Source: Rhynchopus sp. YZ270_cl-10 (Eukaryota; Euglenozoa; Diplonemea; Diplonemida; Diplonemidae). Taken from it: a DNA stretch of 64,000 nt. A program made the translations under genes and the position numbers. The stretch spans positions 1,278,761-1,342,760 of the forward strand of contig OZ037895.1 of assembly GCA_964035575.1 (NCBI GenBank), written 5' to 3'. Positions 7,387 through 16,663 of the stretch are shown in pieces (positions within the stretch are counted from its first letter, which is position 1; the number at the start of each line of letters is the position of its first letter). Below the pieces are notes generated by a model. It saw only the letters and a program-made list of their open reading frames with translations, was not told where the DNA came from and made no database searches.

Positions 7387-8449
7387 TCACCAAAATCCCA
7401 AAAATCACGATTTTTTTTCAAAAATATTTTTTTCAAAAAAATCGATTTTAAAATATTGGTTTGGCTTGTGCGGGGACCTGAATCTGGGGCAACATACCCT
7501 GTGGGACATACTGGGCCCGATGCAAGGCCGATTTTTCAAAAATATGGTTGCCCCGGTAGACGGTATGGCCCTGCAGGTCAGTGCATCGGGCCAAAAATCA
7601 TGAAAAAATCATGATTTTGGGGTCTGGCACCCCATGGGCACATATATCTGGGGGTGTGAAATATGCATGGAATCGACCGATTGGGGGTGTTATAGGTCCT
7701 GGGGGCCCACATGGGCCATATTTCACGCTATTGGGTCACGGGAAAGTGATTTTGACATTTTTTCATCGATTTTAGCTGTGAGAACCCTTCAAAAACACTG
7801 ATTTTGGGGTGTTTCTGAGACGGTACGCTATACCCAGGGTCATATTAGGTATTACTCCGGTCGACTTTTTGAAAAAACGACCCCGCAATGGACTCAGGGG
7901 TGCCAGATAGTGTATATGCACCAGAATGGATTCACGGGAAAAGTCAAAATTGGGTGTCAGATACATGCTGCCATAAGTGACGAATTTCAAAAGTTGAGAT
8001 TTTTCGAAAATCAGGGTTCAGTACACGCTGTACCCAATCCTGGGGGCCAAAATTTTCAACTTTTTGAAAAAACGGGCGGTATATGGCCCTAAAGTGTCAA
8101 AATGAGTTAATTGCGACCTCGGACGGCCTCCGGAGATGAGTAGAAGTTTATTTACTGAAAAAAAAAGTCAAAACACAGGCAAAATCCCACCTTCCACAGG
8201 TACAGTCAAAACTTTTATCCAGATCTCATGTTTTTTCAAAAAATTTTAAATTGTTTTTATGACTAACACCTCCGAAATTTTTCCTGATAAGATGGAATAT
8301 GGTCCTGTCGTAGTATGCAGTGTGTTTGCAGGCAAAAATTTGCATTTTCTCGCCCCAGACATTTTTTTATACATAAAAGTGCATAAAGGGACCCCTGACC
8401 CCAAAATCCGGGTTCCAGCTTTTTGAAGGGGTCACCCTACAGGCCACCT

Positions 8450-8480
8450 CAAAAAGTTGGCCCGTAGGGCCAACTTTTTG
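8450..8480. repeat. 14-bp perfect inverted repeat with GTA loop
   Basis: CAAAAAGTTGGCCC-GTA-GGGCCAACTTTTTG. Units B-E have one arm changed (CCAGC), leaving a mismatch. Confidence 0.8.
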
Positions 8481-8493
8481 AAAAAACGGGGTT

Positions 8494-8536
8494 GCGATGT
8501 GTCCTGGGGGCCCGAAGGGCCCCCAGGACACATCGC
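8494..8536. repeat. 20-bp perfect inverted repeat with GAA loop
   Basis: Arms 8494-8513 and 8517-8536 are perfectly complementary (GCGATGTGTCC then TGGGGGCCC) around GAA. It is unchanged in all five units: 19456-19498, 31624-31666, 44193-44235 and 55960-56002. Confidence 0.9.
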
Positions 8537-8908
8537 TGGGAAAAAAATATTAGGTTTTTTGGGGTCTATATAGGGTTGCTGTGGGGGTCACATGGCCGAA
8601 AAATGGCCATTTTTGGCCTATTTTTGGCCATTTTTTTAAGGTAAAAAATCCACTTTTTTTTTGTACATCCCCTTGCCCCCGGTAAAATTTACCAAACATA
8701 TGGCCCTGTTGGACATACTGGGCCCATGAGTCGGTCGCTGGATCACCAAACTAGTTGCCCTATTTGCTAAAATCATGTTTTCAGGGTCAAAAATAGGGTG
8801 TTTTTTAGGGTCAAAAATAGGGTGTTTTTCAGGGGTATGTTAACCACGTATGTGTCTTAGGGACCAAATTTTCCAGGAATGTGAACCAATCGGGTCGCAA
8901 TGGGTCCA

Positions 8909-8927
8909 GGGGGCCCGGAGGGCCCCC
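8909..8927. repeat. GGGGGCCC inverted repeat with GGA loop
   Basis: GGGGGCCC-GGA-GGGCCCCC, the same arms as at 8494-8536 and 9687-9705 with a different 3-nt centre. Confidence 0.75.
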
Positions 8928-9686
8928 ATGCAGGGAAAATTTGCAACAATCCTGGGCAATGCTGGGGGCCGATAGGGTGTGCCTATACACGTGTTTTTAC
9001 GTGTTTTTGGGCACTTTTCAGGATTTTCGAAAATTTTTGCAACACCAAAATCAAAAATTTCGGTCTAGGAGGCCCATATCTGGAAAAAATCGATATTCCA
9101 ATGGCCTCATTGGGACATATTGGGCCCAGGACCCTATTTTCAGGTCCCAGGAAAAGCCAAAACAATAAAAAAAATAGCTCAGGCGACCCCCAAAAATAGG
9201 CGAAAAACAGCCATTTTTAGGGTGTTTTTTAGGGGTATTTTTACACACACAAATTGTTTACCATAGCACACCCCCAGGCTGCCTCAAAATTTTATCTTTA
9301 TTTGATTTTTCCAACCCACATAGGGGTATTGGAGGCACAACTTTCACCAAGCCTGGGGAATTCGGCACTGCACACACACAACTGAAAAAGGCAAAAATCA
9401 CCTGTTTTTCAAGGTGTCGCAGGGTAAATGTTGTTCCTTAAAAACCAATTTTTTTCTAAAAAATCGGCCCTGCGGGTGAAAAAACGACACTATGGGGGGT
9501 ATTCCAGGGTGTGGGGGCCCCAAAAATCCGGTTTAAGACCACGAGAGGGTCCGAATACACACCTGAGAAGGTCCCGGGGAGTAAAAAAATGGCCATTTTT
9601 GGGGGGTCAAAATCTCACTTTTTGGGGGGATGTTTGTATACCCAGTACCGACCCACTAGCTGGGATGCCCAACTTTTCGCGAATAT

Positions 9687-9705
9687 GGGGGCCCGTAGGG
9701 CCCCC
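9687..9705. repeat. GGGGGCCC inverted repeat with GTA loop
   Basis: GGGGGCCC-GTA-GGGCCCCC, followed by another GGGGCCC and GGGGGCCC. Confidence 0.75.
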
Positions 9706-10631
9706 GGGGCCCAGGGGGCCCAAAATATCGTGTTGCAGATGCCAGGAGAACATGTTTCAATATTTTGGATACATTTTTCCATAAGGTCATTTTCAAAAGC
9801 ACTGATTTTAGGGGTATTGAGCGAGGTACCCATACCCATGGGTTATCCTATATATTAGTTTTCACTCGGATGTGAAAAAACGATGTCGCAATGGATTCAG
9901 GGGGCCCAAATAGGGTATATGGCCCAGGAAATTTTCAAAAAGTTGACCCAACCAGGTATACAGGCATACAAGCCGGTAGGTCAACAGATAGGGTGTTTTC
10001 CGCACCCAAAATATGGGGTCATGACCATGTGGGTCAGACCTGAATTGATAAATGTTTCGCACAGGTTTTCGCGAATACCCCCTCTATTCCGAATGCGCTA
10101 CAAGAGTTTTAAATTTTTGGCTATTTAGATTCACTTTTAAAAACAAAATGGGTCTCCAGAACACACATGAGGTTCACATGTACCTCTACAGAAACCTTGG
10201 TTTTGGTCGGATTTTGAGGCCAATTTTTGGGTTCCCACCAATTTCCTAGGGTATACTGGGATATTGCCCGTGTGTCCAAAAGTGATTTTTGGGGCCTTAG
10301 GACCCCGGAGAATCCATTTAACGGTCGTTTTTGCACCGGAAAGACCTATCTAGTACCCAAAAATCGAATTTTCATATTTTTGAAAAAGTGACCAAAAATC
10401 GACTTTTTTTGGTAACATTGTATGGCATAAATTATTCTACATAATGTGTGATGCTTGAATAAAAACTTACGACCCCATAATGTACTCGGAACTCACCCAT
10501 GTAATTGTTGAGAAAAAAAAACTTTCCGAAAAAATGAAATTTCAACCCGAATATGCACATTTGGGTCATTTTACGGCTATGTAGGTCATTTTGTATGTGT
10601 TTTTCGATTATATAGGTGATTAGGATATGTG

Positions 10632-10700
10632 TGATGCTCAGATTAAATCGTAAGACCCCGCAATTGACTCAAATGTGCCCAAAAACCCTATATACCCAAG
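10632..10700 (+). repeat. 69-bp dispersed repeat, direct copy 1
   Basis: Begins TGATGCTCAGATTAAATCG and ends CCTATATACCCAAG. It is continued by TCCTTAGGTATG and TATAAGCC, also shared with the next copy. Confidence 0.78.
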
Positions 10701-10999
10701 ATTATTAACTTTTCCAGCATATTGGACATCCTTAGGTATGGTTATAAGCCATGATACGGCTATTGCTGGAAAAATAGCCGTAAATTGTGGTTGGTATTGA
10801 TTTCAGAAATTATGTGATGCTTAGATCATGCCATAGACGCTTTTAATGGATTCATATGAGCTCATACTACCCATATACCCCTTCAGAAGCCCCTTTTGAC
10901 TCTTATGAATATCCTTATATAGGCTTCCACTTGTGCAGAACCTTCTCAGTGTACAAGATGTTAGGTACAAAAAAACCATCATATTTTTTACACTACTGG

Positions 11000-11009
11000 C
11001 ATGCTTCCC
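11000..11009 (+). promoter_or_regulatory. Element 1 upstream of SL-b
   Basis: CATGCTTCCC exactly 50 nt before the SL exon. A second conserved block, AAAAAACCATCATATTTTTTACACTACTGG in this copy (broken here as AAAAAACCATCAT + ATTTTTTACACTACTGG), precedes it and recurs at SL-c and SL-e. Confidence 0.78.
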
Positions 11010-11049
11010 AGGACACGTCTGTACTCAGAACGTTGTAGAGAAAAAAGGC

Positions 11050-11164
11050 AACCAACGATTTCTAAAGCTACAGTTTCTGTACTTCATTGGTATGGAAGCA
11101 TGAAGATTATATCTTCTCACACAACTTTGTCAAACATGGCCAGTCTCGAAAGAGACTGGCCTTT
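11050..11164 (+). ncRNA. Spliced-leader RNA gene SL-b
   Basis: Exon 11050-11089 identical to SL-a. In unit A the intron part is 2 nt shorter than in units B-E (TATATCTTC for TATATTCTTC; CAAACATGG for CAAAACATGG). T6 at 11162-11167. Confidence 0.92.
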
Positions 11165-11167
11165 TTT

Positions 11168-11433
11168 ACGTTAGCATGATCGTCTTGTGCACAAGAAGCA
11201 AACCCAAAAACACACACGATTCACACATGACATAACACACAAGTGCTTACTGCACCCCATTTTTATATCGCCTGCAAAACCATATTTGTGACACTTGTTC
11301 CCCTTCAGAAGCCACTGTTGACTCTGTCGAATATCCTTCTGTAGGATCACACTTAAGGATATTTTTATGTAGAACCTTCACAGTGACCAAGATGTCAGGT
11401 ACGAAAAAGCAACCGTATTATAGACATTGGCAG
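11168..11433. other. SL-b to SL-c spacer, diverged in unit A
   Basis: Duplicated SL upstream DNA (CCCCTTCAGAAGCC, TTGACTC, GAATATCCTT). It differs from the matching spacer in B-E at roughly a fifth to a quarter of positions by eye, while the neighbouring SL genes are almost unchanged. Confidence 0.65.
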
Positions 11434-11443
11434 AAGGCTTCCC
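11434..11443 (+). promoter_or_regulatory. Element 1 upstream of SL-c
   Basis: AAGGCTTCCC, 50 nt before the exon. In B-E the sequence here is AAGGCTTACC. Confidence 0.72.
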
Positions 11444-11483
11444 AGAACAAGTGGGTACCTAGAACATTGTAGAGAAAAAGGGC

Positions 11484-11598
11484 AACCAACGATTTCTAAA
11501 GCTACAGTTTCTGTACTTCATTGGTATGGAAGCATGAAGATTATATTCTTCACACAACTTTGTCAAAACATGGCCAGTTTCGAAAGAGACTGGCCTTT
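11484..11598 (+). ncRNA. Spliced-leader RNA gene SL-c
   Basis: Exon 11484-11523. The intron has TATATTCTTCACACAAC, 3 nt shorter than SL-a at this point. The end hairpin GGCCAGT/ACTGGCC is followed by T6 at 11596-11601. Confidence 0.92.
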
Positions 11599-11682
11599 TT
11601 TACGTTAACATCACCTTGTGCAAACCCAAAAAACACACATGATTCCCATGTTCTTCGAATATTTTGGTGATTAGGATATGTG

Positions 11683-11751
11683 TAATGCTCAGATTAAATT
11701 GTACGACCACGCAATTGACTCAAATGAGCCCAAATATCCCGTATTCCCAAG
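11683..11751 (+). repeat. 69-bp dispersed repeat, direct copy 2
   Basis: Begins TAATGCTCAGATTAAATTG and ends CGTATTCCCAAG. In unit E this copy is cut 16 bp from its start by the 8-bp satellite. Confidence 0.78.
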
Positions 11752-11852
11752 ATTTTTGGACTTTCGAGCACATTGGGCATCCTTAGGTATGTTTATAAGC
11801 CACTCTACGGCTATGTTAGAAAAAAAACCCACCATAATAATGATACATATGG

Positions 11853-11862
11853 CATGATTCCC
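11853..11862 (+). promoter_or_regulatory. Element 1 upstream of SL-d
   Basis: CATGATTCCC, 50 nt before the exon, then AGAACATGTTGG. Confidence 0.75.
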
Positions 11863-11902
11863 AGAACATGTTGGCACTTAGAACATTGTAGAGAAAAAGG
11901 GC

Positions 11903-12017
11903 AACCAACGATTTCTAAAGCTACAGTTTCTGTACTTCATTGGTATGGAAGCATGAAGATTATTCTTCTCACACAACTTTGTCAAAACATGGCCAGTTTC
12001 GAAAGAGACTGGCCTTT
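11903..12017 (+). ncRNA. Spliced-leader RNA gene SL-d
   Basis: Exon 11903-11942, donor GTATGG; T6 at 12015-12020. It lies upstream of U6. Confidence 0.92.
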
Positions 12018-12095
12018 TTTACGTTAACACGATCGTCTTGTGCACAAGAAGCAAAAAAACCCACACAACAACAGCAGAAGTTTAGAACCACATTC

Positions 12096-12134
12096 AGACC
12101 CTGACCCAACTCCAACAAGGGGCCCCTGTCTTGT
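12096..12134 (+). promoter_or_regulatory. Element 2 upstream of U6
   Basis: CCTGACCCAACTCCAAC then ACAAGGGGCCCCTGTCTTGT (35 bp, 12100-12134); the inner dyad is altered but the outer ACAAG/CTTGT is kept. It ends 24 nt before U6; CATATATACT sits directly before +1. No divergent tRNA lies upstream, unlike trypanosome U6 genes. Confidence 0.78.
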
Positions 12135-12157
12135 CAACCACCTTGTGCATATATACT

Positions 12158-12262
12158 GGACCCCAGAAATGGGACATCCGTTAAAATTGGATCGATACAG
12201 AGAAGATTAGCATGGTCCCTGCGCAAGGATGACACGCATTAATCGAGAAAGTATCAACTTTT
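12158..12262 (+). ncRNA. U6 snRNA
   Basis: Catalytic snRNA of the spliceosome. The 5' hairpin GGACCCC-agaaat-GGG is followed by the invariant GATACAGAGAAGATTAGCA, TCCCTGCGCAAGGATGACAC and the ISL region, then T9 from 12259. The ACAGAGA box and AGC triad are intact. The 5' GGACCC...GGGACATCC start is like trypanosome U6. Confidence 0.97.
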
Positions 12263-12431
12263 TTTTTGTCCCCCGGATCACACGTATTTTTTACACTGGT
12301 GTCTTCTTCATGCTTCCCAGACCAACACATATGTGCAGACATACCCATCACCCACAGGTGGCAAGTGGCAGGCTGCAGTAACCCATTGAAATATTGGTTT
12401 CAAAAAACGACCATATGGTTTATGCTACTGG

Positions 12432-12441
12432 CATGCTTCCC
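12432..12441 (+). promoter_or_regulatory. Element 1 upstream of SL-e
   Basis: CATGCTTCCC, 50 nt before the exon; preceded by AAAAAACGACCATATGG and CTACTGG. Confidence 0.78.
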
Positions 12442-12481
12442 TGAGCACATACATGTCGAAAGCTGTGTAGAGAAAAAGAGC

Positions 12482-12596
12482 AACCAACGATTTCTAAAGC
12501 TACAGTTTCTGTACTTCATTGGTATGGAAGCATGAAGATTACTCTTCTCACACAACTTTGTCAAAACATGGCCGGTTTCGAAAGAGACTGGCCTTT
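12482..12596 (+). ncRNA. Spliced-leader RNA gene SL-e
   Basis: Exon 12482-12521. The end hairpin is GGCCGGTTTC...GACTGGCC (one base changed from SL-c), then T6 at 12594-12599. Confidence 0.92.
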
Positions 12597-12686
12597 TTTA
12601 CGTTAGCATGATTGTCTTTGTGTGTCTTTGTGCAAAGCAAAAAAAAAACACACACAAGAAGTGAGGATCTTCAAAACCACGTTTTT

Positions 12687-12723
12687 GACCTGACCCACCT
12701 CCAACTAGACAACCCTGTCTTGT
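12687..12723 (+). promoter_or_regulatory. Element 2 upstream of SRP RNA
   Basis: CCTGACCCACCTCCAAC, then CTAGACAACCCTGTCTTGT (35 bp, 12689-12723), ending 24 nt before the SRP RNA start. Confidence 0.78.
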
Positions 12724-12746
12724 ATTCCGACAATATGGTATCTATT

Positions 12747-13060
12747 GAGCCGGGATGTGTTGGCTGCATCCTGAAACCCCTAGCTTCTGGGGGGGCAAGC
12801 TTCTCCAGAACTGGGCACTCTTTGAGGTGGACCAAAGGCACCTTCAACTTCTGTGTTGATGTGTTGTCCGTGTTAGTCTACTGTCCTGTTTGCGGCCTTG
12901 GTGTAAACCAGGGCAACAATCAGAGTGAAATGGGGTGAACCGGGCCAGGCTGGTCTCACAGAGCAGCTCATAACTCCTGCAGTGGACAGTTCAAGGATCG
13001 CAGCACAGAGCAGAGTGAGGGTGTTTCCAACTCAATGGCTTGAACTGGAGAAGCGTTTCT
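12747..13060 (+). ncRNA. SRP RNA (7SL), full copy
   Basis: RNA scaffold of the signal recognition particle. The 5' GAGCCGGGATGTG with GGCTGCATCCTGAAACCCC resembles the Alu-domain start of 7SL. CTTCTCCAG (12800-12808) pairs perfectly with CTGGAGAAG (13045-13053) and CACTCT with AGAGTG further in, forming the long helix. The SRP54 arm at 12932-12977 reads GGGGTGAACCGGGCCAGG...AGAGCAGCTCATAACTCC, close to human GGGGTGAACCGGCCCAGG...GGAGCAGGTCAAAACTCC. The apical loop is GTCTCA-like, not GGAA. T6 starts at 13060. Length about 314 nt. The gene spans the arbitrary unit border. Confidence 0.92.
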
Positions 13061-13223
13061 TTTTTACATTTTTCCATGTGAACATTGTTTCCACATCACC
13101 ATACACATGTGTTGTTGATACACCCCACCACGTTGCCCAGACCATTCCTACCCACATTATTCACCACAAGTGGCATGTTTACCAGTACATGTTGGTGCTT
13201 AGAGCAATGTTAAGAAAAAGGGC

Positions 13224-13339
13224 AACCAACGATTTCTAAAGCTACAGTTTCTGTACTTCATTGGTATGGAAGCATGAAGATTATATTCTTCTCACACAAC
13301 TTTGTCAAACATGGCCAGCCTCGAAAGAGACTGGCCTTT
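13224..13339 (+). ncRNA. SL-a, unit B
   Basis: Copy of 262-377; no difference noticed. Element 1 at 13174. Confidence 0.92.
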
Positions 13340-13457
13340 TTTACGTCACCATGAGAAAAAACATTCACACATATGATGCATGTACAAAGTGTGTGTCACC
13401 CTGACCCACCTCCAACAAGACAACCCTGTCTTGTTTTCCCATACTCTCCCTATGTTT

Positions 13458-13785
13458 GGGTGCTAAGTTAGTGTGCTACTTCGAAACCAAACAACTCGTT
13501 CAGCAACAGCTAAAACTTGAAAAGACCTTTCTATTTAAGAAAATTCTTTACAATTTTTATGATGCGGTCCTGCTGTTGGGCCTGATATGGCCCAAGGCGG
13601 AACTACTTTCATATGATGTAAATCCCGTACGTTCGTACAGAATATTACCCATGATGATTATTCTTACATTAGCGTGTAACACTAATTCTGACTGCGTTCT
13701 ATTTCACACTTCAAATATTAGAACTGGATGTGGGGCTGCCAGTTTACTGGTGGTCCCGATCCAGCACACAACGCAAGCACCCTTT
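13458..13785 (+). ncRNA. RNA X1, unit B
   Basis: Copy of 496-823 with the same closing stems and upstream element 2 (13400-13434). Confidence 0.6.
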
Positions 13786-13856
13786 TTTATATTTTCCCAC
13801 CCAGCACCCCCCCCCCCTGTGTCTGTGTTGTTGCCTAAGCATCGCCTTTTACAGGC

Positions 13857-14012
13857 TTCCTTGCAGGGAGTGTTCGGTCAAGTGATAGTGATGAAGAAGG
13901 ACAGGGGCGAGTTTTCTCGTGAAATGCTTTGAAGCACAAGGCACTGTATCAGATATTAAGCTGATAAGAACAGATAATACACTTGATCTTAGCCAAAAGG
14001 CCGAGAAGGTAT
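13857..14012 (-). ncRNA. U2 snRNA, unit B
   Basis: Copy of 895-1050; the GTATTA branch-recognition variant is kept. Confidence 0.92.
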
Positions 14013-14164
14013 GACTTCTTTTTAGTCCATACCGAATTCGACACCCATGTACAGGGAAGCATGATTATGATCAATTTACTAGGAAACAACAAGGCAAGCA
14101 GATTACACACCCATGTCACAGGGAAGTAAGTGAAGGTGATGATCAATCTTATTAGTAAAAACAA

Positions 14165-14306
14165 GGCCGCCGAAGCAGCTACACAAATTGCCAATGTGGC
14201 AACGCCGAAGCGGCCCATGGCGGGAATTGGGTAGTTTTCAACCAGCAATCTCTCCACAGCGTCCCTATTTGGTCATTGCTTATGGAATTATCCCGAGCGC
14301 AAGAAT
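14165..14306 (-). ncRNA. U4 snRNA, unit B
   Basis: Copy of 1203-1344; no difference noticed. Confidence 0.91.
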
Positions 14307-14467
14307 ACCTCCTTTTCTCCCAGTCGTGTCACAAAGCTATGTCCACAGGGAAGTGTGTTGGGGTGGTAACATATAGACACCACGTAAAGTTAACACACCA
14401 AAACTACCACCGCCAATGTGCCTCCCTATAGACATCTGTGCAGCCGATAGGTGGAACAAACAAGGGC

Positions 14468-14662
14468 AAGACTGTACTCTACACAGGATCTGTTTTTGAG
14501 TGCATTCGTGTTGAAGATTGTTTTCTTCGGCACAAGACCAAAGCTGGATGATGACATAGGTTGGGCATGTGCAGCATGAGCACTTGCGATGATTGTCACA
14601 TACTTCTTGTATTGTTTTGTCTCTCCCCTGTATGGCGCAGGGAAGAGTACCAGGCACAGCCC
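14468..14662 (+). ncRNA. U3 snoRNA, unit B
   Basis: Copy of 1506-1700; 3' end approximate. Confidence 0.82.
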
Positions 14663-14826
14663 TTCCACTTACAGCTTGTTTTTAAGAAAAACCTCAAAAA
14701 AGGCTTCACATTACTTTTTTCACCTTCAAGGACATCTTGATCAATCAAGAAGTTACCACACTATCCTCGCTCTCAACATGCTTCCATGTGTAGCAAAGTG
14801 CACACAGCAATAGAACAAAACAGAGC

Positions 14827-14937
14827 CATATCACGGTTCTTGCCCATATCGAACTCATCTTTCGCCTTTTACTAAAGATGACCGTGGGTAAGAGCCACTA
14901 TGTGAAAGCATAATTTTTGAAGGGGCCTTTGTGTCTC
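14827..14937 (+). ncRNA. U5 snRNA, unit B
   Basis: Copy of 1865-1975; loop I GCCTTTTAC intact. Confidence 0.91.
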
Positions 14938-15013
14938 ATCTGTTTTTAAGTCTTGACAACCACTACGCTTCCCTGAAGGTGTTGGAGTTTCGCATGTTGT
15001 TAAACTCAGCTAG

Positions 15014-15175
15014 AGGTTACATACCTTACTGGTGTCTGACCTGATCAACAAGGGCGTCGACACACCAGTGGCCCTTGCATTGCACTGCGCAGGGGATACT
15101 GGTGGCACTAGCTTCGGCTGGCTTGCACAGTGAAATTTTTGACAGCGGCGGTGCTGTGCTTTGCACAAACCCGCC
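15014..15175 (+). ncRNA. U1 snRNA, unit B
   Basis: Copy of 2052-2213; the unusual ACCTTACTGG is kept. Confidence 0.89.
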
Positions 15176-15460
15176 TTTTTAAACAAACAAACCAAAACAA
15201 ACATGATCACACAAACCATCATGTTACCCAGTAAACCCAGTAAACCCAGCACACTGGTCTAGAGGGATCGACCACTGAGTGGTGACCTGTGAGCACACAG
15301 GCACCTGCTCCGATGCAGTAGTGCAGCGCACTAAGTGCTGTGCTAAGGACTGGCCAAACTTGTTAAACCTGCTGACCCACAAACCGGTTTTCACAACCGA
15401 AGCAAAAACAAGCTCAGAAATAAAAAGCTCTTCAAAGGTTTTCGAACCTGACTCAGTATT

Positions 15461-15579
15461 GGATTCGGCCATACTCTGGTGAATGCACCTCATCCCGCCT
15501 GATTTGAGAAGTTAAGCACCAGCAGGCCTGGATAGTACTGGCGTGGGTGACCAGCTGGGAAGTCCGGGTGCTTGAATCC
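15461..15579 (+). rRNA. 5S rRNA, first copy, unit B
   Basis: Copy of 2499-2617. Confidence 0.97.
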
Positions 15580-15685
15580 TTTTTGCTTTTCTTCCGTGTT
15601 GGTGTGTGGTTTTAGGACATCCAGACCCTGACCCACCTCCAACAAGACAACCCTGTCTTGTATCCCTGTGTTTGTTGCACTATCC

Positions 15686-16145
15686 AGAGAGCAGAAATGA
15701 GGGGAGACTACACCACCGACGGTGCTTCAGCCTACAGGAGCATGCTGGAATGTGAATGCTGCATGACAGCATTCACAATTTCACCTTTGGTGAGATGGAG
15801 ATGAGCGCAAAGGTGCAAAAATGCACAACAAAAACTGAGGAAGAGGCATCCATACTCCCCAGAAGGGACGTGCGCACCTGCAGCCAAAAATTCTCCTGTG
15901 CTTAATATCATGCGCGCTGGGGATGCCGAAATAGCTAAACTGTTGCAAGAAGTGGGACTAATTCCCAGGCAGTTGCCCTGTACAACATGCAAGTCCACAA
16001 TGCCAGAAACACTGTACTGGACACCAAGATACTCCAAGAAGATCGCAAACTGGCCTTATTTTAGGTGAAATGACCTAATGCAGAGTGCAGCGGAACAGGG
16101 GAGACAAATAAAGTTTCCTGTACCATGCAACACCCAAGACCTTTT
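15686..16145 (+). ncRNA. Locus X2, unit B
   Basis: Copy of 2724-3183, including the transposase-like frame at 15910-16068. Confidence 0.38.
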
Positions 16146-16215
16146 GCACAAGTGAAGCAAAAACAAGCTCAGAAATATAAAGCTCTTCAAAGGTTTTCCA
16201 CCCAGACCCATTATT

Positions 16216-16334
16216 GGATTCGGCCATACTCTGGTGAATACACCTCATCCCGCCTGATTTGAGAAGTTAAGCACCAGCAGGCCTGGATAGTACTGGCGTG
16301 GGTGACCAGCTGGGAAGTCCGGGTGCTTGAATCC
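16216..16334 (+). rRNA. 5S rRNA, second copy, unit B
   Basis: Copy of 3254-3372. Confidence 0.97.
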
Positions 16335-16417
16335 TTTTTTCCTTATTTGTGGTGTAACACACAGAAGTTGGTTGAAAAGTGAACTGATAGTATTCAGCGC
16401 AAAGCATGATTATTGAA

Positions 16418-16489
16418 GGGTATATAGCTCAGTGGTAGAGCATTCGGCTGCAGTCCGAACGGTCCCTGGTTCGAACCCGGGTGTGCCCT
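16418..16489 (+). tRNA. tRNA-Cys(GCA), unit B
   Basis: Copy of 3456-3527. Confidence 0.97.
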
Positions 16490-16590
16490 CTCTTTTTGTT
16501 TCAAGACCAGATTTTCTCTTGAGTGTTACTTCTCCCTTTTTGGTTTTGAATTCCATCCCCACCTTGTAAAGATTCGTTTAAGAAATGTAA

Positions 16591-16663
16591 GGGGGTTTAG
16601 CTCAAATGGTAGAGCGCTCGCTCAGCATGCGAGAGGTAGAGGGATCGATACCCTCAATCTCCA
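16591..16663 (+). tRNA. tRNA-Ala(AGC), unit B
   Basis: Copy of 3629-3701. The 3' flank reads TTTTTTGGCTTGGAAAC where unit A lacks GCTTG. Confidence 0.97.

Larger units (their letters stand above)
7387..10999. other. Long AT-rich spacer of decayed satellite-like sequence
   Basis: No RNA gene or convincing coding region seen. The left part (7387-7775) is clearly a diverged satellite copy (GGGACATACTGGGCCC, TATGGCCCTG, CATGATTTTGGGG). Similar phrases recur at about 8694 and 9112, so the block looks like an older array of the same family. It has several GC-rich hairpins with 3-nt loops and a 27-bp tandem duplication near 8775-8829. Open frames here are low-complexity Gly/Pro/Lys. Confidence 0.7.
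1..12962. repeat. Tandem array unit A
   Basis: Leftmost unit, 12,962 bp to the same point in unit B. It holds 8 satellite copies. It differs from units B-E in the SL-b to SL-c spacer (11168-11460), lacks 5 bp just after tRNA-Ala, and has scattered substitutions in the long spacer, so it looks like a separate subfamily of the same unit. Confidence 0.95.
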
